Source: Bacteroidaceae bacterium (GTDB lineage: Bacteria > Bacteroidota > Bacteroidia > Bacteroidales > Bacteroidaceae). Taken from it: DNA of 36,916 nt. This document shows positions 8,115 to 14,392 of this stretch, piece after piece (positions within the stretch are counted from its first letter, which is position 1; each line of letters opens with the position of its first letter). The notes under the pieces were generated by a model. That model was not told the DNA's origin. It saw nothing but the letters and a program-made list of their open reading frames with translations, and did no database searches. The position numbers and the translations under genes are program-made. The stretch lies in contig JAEEOB010000051.1 in assembly GCA_016284045.1 (NCBI GenBank), forward strand, positions 1-36,916. Reading direction: 5' to 3'.

Positions 8115-9614
8115 TCACCTGATGATAATTTTCTTTCCATCCTTGATATACAGTCCCTTCTTAGGCGTATCGCTGGCTCTCCGTCCGCTCAGGTCATAAA
8201 TCTGAGACTGAGAAGTGCCGGGGCTTGCGTTGTGAACCTCATCTATGCCCACAGGCAGCTGGAAGAACTGCCACGAGTCGAAGTCGAACAGGGATGTCCC
8301 GGTGCCTGAGAACGTGAAATAGAGGTCGCGAACACCTGTGATGGAGGTACGCAGGTCGCAACTCACATCCTGCCATTCACCGTCTGTCGGCGGGATACTC
8401 ATGAGTGCCTTGATGCTTCCTGTCTTGCTGCCGATGCGAATCGCCAACGAACACCTGCGGTCGCATTTCACTCTGGCAGAGAACGACTGCGCTCCCTCTT
8501 CTCCAAAATCCACATTGCGTACTTTAATGTAATCAGTACTGCTGATATTGGTGACATAACAGCCTGTGTAGTCCCCCATGCACTTCACTCCCTCGCTCTG
8601 GTTGATGGTCTCTGCCTCCTGTGGCACATAGGGGTCGAGCGTCTGCAAAGGCTCAACTCCTTTTGTCGTAAACGAGATGAACGGCAGTGAGCCATCTTCG
8701 TTCGGTGTGAACTCCTCAACACAGGTGGAACGCTTGAAACCGCCACCACCCGGTAATTTCCCGTTGTGGTAAAACATATAGTGATGACCTTTGAATTCCA
8801 CGCTGCCACCATGGATAGTGAAGCTGTTGTCGGCGGTTCCCATCACCTTGCCCTGATAGGTCCAGGGTCCGGTAATCTTGTCGGCAGTCGAGTATGCCCA
8901 GTATTCCGGCACACCTCCGGCGGCATATTCCAGGTAATATTTTCCGTTGCGCTTGTAAATCCACGAAGCTTCCTCGAAATTGGTTTTCGGTGAGCCATCA
9001 TCGTTATAGCCTTTGTATGGACCGAAAGCACTCTCGTCCTTCGTCTTCACCTCTACCTCACCGCCGATTATGCTGGTCATCGACTTCGACAGCTTGGCAT
9101 ACCACAGGTTGTTGTTGCCGTAGAAGAGATAAGCCTGGCCGTCGTCATCGATAAATACCGACGGGTCGATCCTGAACCATCCCTGCACCAGCGGTTTCCT
9201 GATGGCATCCCTATAGGGTCCGGCAGGATGATTAGCCACAGCTACACCGATGCCTGGGTAAGCCTGTCCTTTGATGGTGGCAGTCACAAACCAATACCAC
9301 CTTCCGTTTCGCTCTATGCACTGGCTCGCCCAGCAGTCGTTCTCGGTCTTCGCCCATGCCTTGAACGTGTTGCCGGTCAGGGGAGTGCCCCGGTACGTCC
9401 AGTTCACCATATCGACAGTGCTGTAAAGCAGCCAGTCCTTCATGGTGAAGTAACCGTTCTCGGTGACATCTTCATCATGGTCAACAAACAGATACAAAGT
9501 GTCGCCATGCACGTAGGGCGCAGGGTCAGGCGTGTAACGGTCACAGATAGCAGGGTTTTGTGCCATAACGGCAGCGGAAGCCATACAAAGGGTACCCAAA
9601 AGCAACTTTTTCAT
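8115..9614 (-). CDS. Secreted GH43 glycosidase with CBM6-like domain
   Basis: This 499-residue protein has a signal peptide ending in VMA-QN (about residue 18). A five-bladed beta-propeller GH43 domain spans about residues 22-320. The three family catalytic acids are visible: base Asp30 in TPDPAPYV, pKa-modulating Asp150 in RIDPSVF, and acid Glu215 in FEEASW. A CBM6-like beta sandwich follows (about 335-457, starting QEAETINQSEG and ending in FDFDSWQFF), which would bind xylan-type chains. The tail QIYDLSGRRASDTPKKGLYI is the Prevotella-style C-terminal motif also seen in weaker form on GH31. Likely activity is beta-xylosidase and/or alpha-L-arabinofuranosidase; the subfamily cannot be fixed by eye. 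It is probably the first gene of a GH43-GH31 transcript from the promoter at 9699-9730. Confidence 0.9.
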   Translation of the reverse strand: MKKLLLGTLCMASAAVMAQNPAICDRYTPDPAPYVHGDTLYLFVDHDEDVTENGYFTMKDWLLYSTVDMVNWTYRGTPLTGNTFKAWAKTENDCWASQCIERNGRWYWFVTATIKGQAYPGIGVAVANHPAGPYRDAIRKPLVQGWFRIDPSVFIDDDGQAYLFYGNNNLWYAKLSKSMTSIIGGEVEVKTKDESAFGPYKGYNDDGSPKTNFEEASWIYKRNGKYYLEYAAGGVPEYWAYSTADKITGPWTYQGKVMGTADNSFTIHGGSVEFKGHHYMFYHNGKLPGGGGFKRSTCVEEFTPNEDGSLPFISFTTKGVEPLQTLDPYVPQEAETINQSEGVKCMGDYTGCYVTNISSTDYIKVRNVDFGEEGAQSFSARVKCDRRCSLAIRIGSKTGSIKALMSIPPTDGEWQDVSCDLRTSITGVRDLYFTFSGTGTSLFDFDSWQFFQLPVGIDEVHNASPGTSQSQIYDLSGRRASDTPKKGLYIKDGKKIIIR

Positions 9615-9698
9615 TAGTCTGATTATTATTAAGTTGTAATATAGCTATACTAAAAGGAACAGCTTATTGTTATTAGGTTGGTTCTAAAAATTATTCCA

Positions 9699-9730
9699 CA
9701 AATATAGCAATATTCTATAAAACAAACAAT
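9699..9730 (-). promoter_or_regulatory. Promoter for GH43-GH31
   Basis: On the minus strand TATATTTG (9706-9699) is an exact TAnnTTTG -7 box. Upstream, ATTG lies 20 bp away (9730-9727) and TTTG lies 16 bp away (9726-9723). The spacing favours ATTG as the -33 element. The leader would be about 80 nt. Confidence 0.6.
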
Positions 9731-10052
9731 AGTTATTGGAAAAAATCACCAAAACACCATCAAATACCAGCCCACACATAAAAATCAACATAGGCGTTGA
9801 ATAGACACTCTCCTGAGCGTCTGAATAAAAACCTTAACGTCCCCGTCACTACAGTAGATTATGAAAATGATGTTGATTTTCTCCAAATTTTTCTGTTATA
9901 ATCAGCCAAAAATAATCATTAATCCAAGTTTCTGATGTGAATTTTTAAAAAAAACTTCTTTTTAATTATAAAACGTTTGTGGTGCAGATTTTTTTGCAGA
10001 CATTACTGAAACGAAAGAAAAGAGGTTAACGCGTGTGACATTAAAAAAGAAG
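9731..10052. other. AT-rich intergenic DNA without a recognisable gene
   Basis: This stretch lies between the GH43 promoter and the 3' end of the small RNA. It has stop codons in all frames and one imperfect hairpin (AGACACTC / GAGCGTCT near 9803-9822). I see no confident promoter, tRNA or open reading frame in it. Confidence 0.5.
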
Positions 10053-10076
10053 AAAAAACAGTCCATAGCTGGACTG
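10053..10076 (-). terminator. Intrinsic terminator of the small RNA
   Basis: On the minus strand, CAGTCCA (10076-10070) and TGGACTG (10065-10059) form a perfect 7 bp stem with a 4 nt loop, directly followed by six T (10058-10053). The plus strand has no matching T-run after this hairpin, so it acts in the minus direction only. Confidence 0.65.
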
Positions 10077-10268
10077 GGCCTGCTCCTCCTTTGCAGACCT
10101 TTTAATATTAGACTTGGGACACATATACAAAAAAAGCGTGGGAGTCAACTGTAACCCGTCCCACGTTCAAACGCTCTGACATCGCCTAGTTATCGAAACG
10201 AGTAACGCCTTCTATGTATATGATTCCCGCACCTCATCCTACAATAAAGTGACTTCAGCACAGGAATA
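10053..10268 (-). ncRNA. Candidate small RNA with a GGAGGA-loop hairpin
   Basis: The minus strand has a promoter (10303-10273), no reading frame, and two intrinsic terminator-like hairpins. The first is a 7 bp stem CGTGGGA/TCCCACG (arms 10159-10165 and 10137-10143), separated by one base pair from a T7 run (10135-10129). The second is CAGTCCA-GCTA-TGGACTG (10076-10059) followed by T6 (10058-10053). Between them is a third hairpin, GGUCUGC/GCAGGCC (10099-10093 and 10083-10077), whose 9 nt loop is AAAGGAGGA. Transcripts of about 140 or 215 nt are expected. A promoter matching the Bacteroidetes consensus plus a terminator at the other end is how families such as Bacteroidales-1 were delimited. 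I cannot confirm membership in that family or in 6S RNA. Confidence 0.55.
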
Positions 10269-10272
10269 TGTG

Positions 10273-10303
10273 CAATTTTACGAATCTTTTCTGTCATTGC
10301 AAA
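10273..10303 (-). promoter_or_regulatory. Promoter of the candidate small RNA
   Basis: On the minus strand TTTG (10303-10300), 19 bp, then TAAAATTG (10280-10273), one mismatch from TAnnTTTG. Transcription would begin around 10268-10266. The site is back-to-back with the GH2 promoter region. Confidence 0.6.
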
Positions 10304-10331
10304 AGAAAATGAGTTTTTTTTATTAACTTTG
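10297..10331 (+). promoter_or_regulatory. Promoter for the GH2 gene
   Basis: TAACTTTG (10324-10331) is an exact -7 box. The best -33 candidate is TTG at 10297-10299, with a 24 bp spacer, longer than usual. A leader of about 100 nt would precede the ATG at 10441. The region overlaps the divergent small-RNA promoter. Confidence 0.55.
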
Positions 10332-10440
10332 CCAAATAAATGTCAGCATCAAAAGTTCAGAAACAGGAGCCTGTAATTATTTGATTAATAATTCTAATTT
10401 CTGATGTTCAATCAACAGAAAAAGATAAAAAAACTGAAAA

Positions 10441-12228
10441 ATGAAAAAAATCACTGCTTTCATTTCGCTTGCGCTGCTATGCCTTTCGGCCAAGGCGGCA
10501 ACAGATGTGCCACTGGTGGGCAATGTGCTTAACCGGCAGACAACCAGCCTCAACGGCGACTGGCATTACATCATCGACGTGCAGGAGGAAGGGTATTACG
10601 ACTACCGAATGAACCCCACCCGCTGGGGATTTTTCCAGAATGCAAAACCCAGGAAACCGGAAGACCTCATCGAATATGACTTCGATGCCGCTCCGACAAT
10701 GAAAATCCCTGGCGACTGGAACACGCAGAACGACCGGCTGTTCTTCTATGAGGGTACTGTCTGGTTCGAGCGCGAGTTTGACTACACCAAAAAAGAAGGG
10801 AAGCGCACGCTCCTCTATTTCGGTGCCGTGAACTACGACTCTCATGTGTATGTGAACACCAAGCATGTATGCCACCATATCGGCGGATTCACCCCCTTCA
10901 ACACTGACATCACCGACGAGCTGAAAGACGGAAAGAACGTTGTGATTATCAAAGTGGATAACAAACGGCATGCCGAAGATGTGCCGACACAGATTTTCGA
11001 CTGGTGGAACTACGGAGGCATCACCCGCGACGTGCTGCTCGTGGAGCTGAACAGCTCCTACGTTGAGAACTACAAACTGGCCCTTGACAAGCAGGACTTC
11101 AAGATAATTCACTTCTCTGCAAAGCTGAACAAAGGCACTGCAGGCGAACAGGTTACACTACGTATTCCCGAGCTAAAAATCGACAAGTCAGCTGCTACCG
11201 ACGCACAAGGGAACGTGGCATTTGACCTGAAAGCCAAACCAGAACTGTGGTCGCCCGACAACCCGAAGCTCTATAAGGTGACCATTTCCCAGGGCGGTGA
11301 GACAATCGAAGACGAAATCGGATTCAGAAGCGTCACCACCGAGGGGAAAAAAATTCTGCTTAATGGCAAGCCCATCTACCTGAAAGGAGTGAGCATGCAC
11401 GAGGAGAAAGCCAACGGCGGCGGACGTGCCAATGGTCAGGATGATGCCCGTCAGCTCATCGGCTGGGCTAAAGAGCTGGGCTGCAACTTCATCCGCTTCG
11501 CACACTATCCGCACAACGAACATGCCATCAGAGAGGCAGAGCGGATGGGCGTGCTTCTGTGGTCGGAAATCCCTTGTTACTGGACCATCGCCTGGACCAA
11601 CCCGGGGACGCTGGAGAATGCCAAGAACCAGCTGCGCGACATGATTATGCGCGACCAAAACCGCGCCAATATCATCATCTGGAGTATCGCCAACGAGACC
11701 CCCCACAGCAAAGAGCGCGACACCTTCCTCAGCACACTCGCCAACTATGCACGCTCGCTCGACAACACACGACTCATCAGCATGGCAATGGAAGTGACAG
11801 GACAGTCGAACTACGTAAACCGCCTCAACGACAACATGAACCAATACGTGGATATTGTCAGTTTTAACCAATATATCGGATGGTACCGCGACGTGAACGA
11901 CGCACCAAAGATGAAATGGGAGATTCCATACGATAAGCCCGTTATCATCAGTGAGTTCGGAGGCGGAGCGAAATACGGCTATCACGGATCGAAAAACCAA
12001 CGGTGGACAGAGGAGTTTCAGGAGAACCTCTACATCGAGAACCTCGCCATGATTGAGAAAATCGACGGTCTGGCAGGAACAACACCATGGATTCTCAAAG
12101 ATTTCCGCTCCCCGCGCCGTGTGCTTAACGGCATCCAGGACTATTACAACCGCAAAGGACTCGTCAGCGACAAAGGCGAGAAGAAAAAAGCCTTCTTTAT
12201 TCTCAAAGAATGGTACAGCAAGCGGTAA
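10441..12228 (+). CDS. Secreted GH2 enzyme, beta-glucuronidase-like
   Basis: This 595-residue protein has a signal peptide (MKKITAFISLALLCLSAKA, cleavage near residue 20). The GH2 order follows: sugar-binding jelly roll (about 30-205), Ig-like domain (about 206-300), then a TIM barrel. The acid/base is Glu419 in WSIANET and the nucleophile is Glu505 in ISEFGG. Near the C-terminus Asn570-Arg-Lys572 forms the N-x-K motif that distinguishes beta-glucuronidases from beta-galactosidases by contacting the substrate carboxylate. FNQYIGWY (475-482) and TPWILKDFRSP (548-558) also fit that group. The length matches compact glucuronidases. It is transcribed alone, divergent from the GH43-GH31 pair, and may help strip uronic acid decorations from plant glycans (inference). 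Confidence 0.88.
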   Translation: MKKITAFISLALLCLSAKAATDVPLVGNVLNRQTTSLNGDWHYIIDVQEEGYYDYRMNPTRWGFFQNAKPRKPEDLIEYDFDAAPTMKIPGDWNTQNDRLFFYEGTVWFEREFDYTKKEGKRTLLYFGAVNYDSHVYVNTKHVCHHIGGFTPFNTDITDELKDGKNVVIIKVDNKRHAEDVPTQIFDWWNYGGITRDVLLVELNSSYVENYKLALDKQDFKIIHFSAKLNKGTAGEQVTLRIPELKIDKSAATDAQGNVAFDLKAKPELWSPDNPKLYKVTISQGGETIEDEIGFRSVTTEGKKILLNGKPIYLKGVSMHEEKANGGGRANGQDDARQLIGWAKELGCNFIRFAHYPHNEHAIREAERMGVLLWSEIPCYWTIAWTNPGTLENAKNQLRDMIMRDQNRANIIIWSIANETPHSKERDTFLSTLANYARSLDNTRLISMAMEVTGQSNYVNRLNDNMNQYVDIVSFNQYIGWYRDVNDAPKMKWEIPYDKPVIISEFGGGAKYGYHGSKNQRWTEEFQENLYIENLAMIEKIDGLAGTTPWILKDFRSPRRVLNGIQDYYNRKGLVSDKGEKKKAFFILKEWYSKR

Positions 12229-12293
12229 TTTCAGTTGAAAAAGGCAAAAAAAACACTAATTTCGCCAATTTTCCACTTTTTTTCTTAAAATCC

Positions 12294-12325
12294 TTTGGAA
12301 ATTAGCAGAATAAGTTGTAACTTTG
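12294..12325 (+). promoter_or_regulatory. Promoter for rimP-nusA-infB-cvpA
   Basis: TTTG (12294-12297), 20 bp spacer, TAACTTTG (12318-12325). Perfect fit to the Bacteroidetes consensus. The predicted start is at about 12329-12331, the exact left end of the structured leader. Confidence 0.88.
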
Positions 12326-12328
12326 CAA

Positions 12329-12405
12329 TTGACCGGATAGGAGGTGCCTTAGGGTTCCTCCTAATTTATTATAGAATTGAAATGAATGAGTGAAGAACCG
12401 GTCAA
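12329..12405 (+). promoter_or_regulatory. Structured 5' leader of the rimP operon
   Basis: Outer arms TTGACCGG (12329-12336) and CCGGTCAA (12398-12405) are perfectly complementary over 8 bp. They enclose an inner stem TAGGAGG (12338-12344) / CCTCCTA (12357-12363) with a 12 nt loop. The outer left arm starts where transcription is predicted to begin, and the right arm ends 11 nt before the RimP ATG. The inner stem pairs an SD-like GGAGG with an anti-SD-like CCUCC. A cis-regulatory role (stability or translation control) is inference. No T-run follows, so attenuation by intrinsic termination is unlikely. Confidence 0.6.
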
Positions 12406-12416
12406 AATGAGTAAAT

Positions 12417-12884
12417 ATGATAGACAAAAAAAGAATCACCGAGCTTGCTGAGGAATGGCTCCAGGACAAAGAATACTTCCTCGTGGACACAGACGTGAAC
12501 AATGAGAACAAAATCACCGTCGAAATCGACCACAAGGACGGCGTTTGGATTGAGGACTGCTGCGATCTCAGCAGATTCATCAACTCACGCTGCCAACCAG
12601 AAATCGACGATTATGAGCTTGAAGTTGGGTCAGCTGGCATCGGACAGCCATTCAAAGTGCTCCAACAATTTCTCAACAAAATTGACGAGGAGGTGGAGCT
12701 CCTTACCAAAGAAGGAAAGAAAAAACATGGAATCCTCAGATCTGCTGATGAGAATGGATTTGTAGTAGGCATTGATGAGAAACAGAAACAGGAAGGAAAG
12801 AAAAAGCCTGTGGTGGTTGAAGTGGAACATTCTTTCAAATACGACGACGTGAAATGGGTGAAGGCCGTAATCGACTTCAAATAA
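12417..12884 (+). CDS. rimP: Ribosome maturation factor RimP
   Basis: This 155-residue cytoplasmic protein is needed for 30S subunit maturation. The N-terminal domain holds the family motif DYELEVGSAGIGQPF (about residues 65-79), which corresponds to the DYxLEVSSPGxxRPL signature of RimP. The Sm-like C-terminal domain covers about 85-155. Its position directly ahead of nusA and infB is the classical bacterial arrangement and supports the call. The chosen ATG follows the structured leader; an ATG at 12407 is in another frame. It is probably cotranscribed with nusA, 35 bp downstream. Confidence 0.94.
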   Translation: MIDKKRITELAEEWLQDKEYFLVDTDVNNENKITVEIDHKDGVWIEDCCDLSRFINSRCQPEIDDYELEVGSAGIGQPFKVLQQFLNKIDEEVELLTKEGKKKHGILRSADENGFVVGIDEKQKQEGKKKPVVVEVEHSFKYDDVKWVKAVIDFK

Positions 12885-12919
12885 CTATCAATTCAGACAA
12901 AACAAAAACAAACAATACA

Positions 12920-14239
12920 ATGGCAACTAAAAAACCTATAGAAAGCGTGAACCTGACCGACACGTTCAAAGACTTCAAAGAAAGCAAGAAGATTGACAAA
13001 GCAACACTTGTGAGCGTGATTGAAGACTCCTTCAGAAGTGTGCTGCAGAAAATGTACGGCCACGATGAGAATTTCAACGTGATTGTCAACCCAGAGAAAG
13101 GTGACTTTGAAATCTACTGGAACCGTACCGTGGTTCCAGACGGCGAAGTGGAGAACGAAGCAGCCGAAATCGCACTCTCAGACGCACAGAAAGAAGACCC
13201 CGACTACGAAGTGGGAGAGGAACTCAGTACGAAAGTGAATTTCGCCGATTTCGGACGACGTGCTATTCTCAACCTTCGTCAGACTATGGCTGCAAAGATT
13301 CTTGAACTCGAACACGACAATCTTTACAATAAGTATGCCGACAAGGTTGGTCAGATAGTCAACGGAGAGGTGTATCAGATATGGAAACGTGAGGTTCTCA
13401 TTCTCGACGACGAAGGAAACGAGCTCCTCTTGCCAAAATCGGAGCAGATTCCGGGAGATTTCTTCAGAAAGGGTGAATCCACCAGAGCAGTTATTCTTCG
13501 TGTGGATAATCTCAACAACAACCCTAAGATAATCCTGTCCAGGACATCACCCGAATTTCTTCAGAGGCTCTTGGAAGCAGAAGTTCCGGAAATCAACGAC
13601 GGACTTATCATCATTCACAAAATCGCACGCATTCCTGGAGAACGCGCAAAAATCGCCGTGGAAAGCTATAATGACCGTATTGACCCCGTTGGAGCCTGCG
13701 TTGGAGTGAAGGGTAGCCGCATACATGGAATTGTACGTGAACTCCACAATGAGAACATCGACGTGATAAACTACACCAACAACATCAAGCTCTACATACA
13801 AAGAGCCCTCAGTCCGGCAAAAATCACCTCCATCACCATCAATGAAGAAGCAAAGAAAGCAGACGTGTATCTGCTGCCCGACCAGGTGTCGCTTGCCATC
13901 GGTAAGAACGGACTCAACATCAAGCTCGCCAGTATGCTGACAGGATACTCTATCGATGTTTACAGAAACATTGATGACGATAACGATAATGAGGATATTT
14001 ATCTCGACGAATTTACAGATGAAATTCCTGAATGGATAGTTGAAGCCATCAAGAACATCGGACTCGACACAGCAAAGAGCGTGCTCGACACTCCTCGTGA
14101 GATTCTCATAGAAAAGGCAGACCTTGAGGAGGAAACTGTGGATGAGGTTCTTCGTATCCTTAGAGCAGAATTCGAAGATTATCCTGAAGAAGAGCCCCAA
14201 ACAGAAGTGCCGGAAGTTCCAGAAGAAACTCAAGAATAA
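12920..14239 (+). CDS. nusA: Transcription termination/antitermination factor NusA
   Basis: This 439-residue protein binds RNA polymerase and nascent RNA to control pausing, termination and antitermination. An N-terminal polymerase-binding domain (about 1-130) is followed by an S1 domain (about 140-205, IVNGEVYQIWKREVLIL) and two KH domains (about 220-370). GACVGVKGSRIHGIVREL and VSLAIGKNGLNIKLAS carry the GxxG loops of KH1 and KH2. A short helix-hairpin and an acidic tail rich in E and P end the protein. A longer reading frame opens at 12854 inside rimP, but the ATG at 12920 (MATKKPIESVN) matches known NusA N-termini and is chosen. It has no second AR repeat, as is usual outside Proteobacteria. 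Confidence 0.95.
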   Translation: MATKKPIESVNLTDTFKDFKESKKIDKATLVSVIEDSFRSVLQKMYGHDENFNVIVNPEKGDFEIYWNRTVVPDGEVENEAAEIALSDAQKEDPDYEVGEELSTKVNFADFGRRAILNLRQTMAAKILELEHDNLYNKYADKVGQIVNGEVYQIWKREVLILDDEGNELLLPKSEQIPGDFFRKGESTRAVILRVDNLNNNPKIILSRTSPEFLQRLLEAEVPEINDGLIIIHKIARIPGERAKIAVESYNDRIDPVGACVGVKGSRIHGIVRELHNENIDVINYTNNIKLYIQRALSPAKITSITINEEAKKADVYLLPDQVSLAIGKNGLNIKLASMLTGYSIDVYRNIDDDNDNEDIYLDEFTDEIPEWIVEAIKNIGLDTAKSVLDTPREILIEKADLEEETVDEVLRILRAEFEDYPEEEPQTEVPEVPEETQE

Positions 14240-14392
14240 GCAACAGAAAAAACAACTTAGTAAATTTAATGTCAGGCAATCATTCAAGATTTAAACTTTT
14301 TTCACTATTACTAAGTTTACAATAAGGCGTATAATTTACGATTTATTTTTTCATCTTCATAAAAACGTATAATTACATACAACTTTACATAC

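Noticed and set aside
10077-10099. Plus-strand terminator (hairpin followed by TTTT)
   Set aside because: No plus-strand transcript is expected to reach it, and promoter plus stronger T-runs support the minus orientation.
10477-12000. Two antisense open frames opposite GH2 (211 and 270 codons)
   Set aside because: They overlap a clear GH2 gene and show no recognisable motif; GC-rich codon use on the real strand explains their length.
4641-12228. A polysaccharide utilization locus
   Set aside because: No SusC/SusD pair, hybrid two-component sensor or other PUL regulator is present; the GH genes lie on both strands.
12854-12919. Longer NusA start inside rimP
   Set aside because: The extra 22 residues are translated from rimP coding sequence out of frame and do not resemble NusA; ATG 12920 gives the standard N-terminus.
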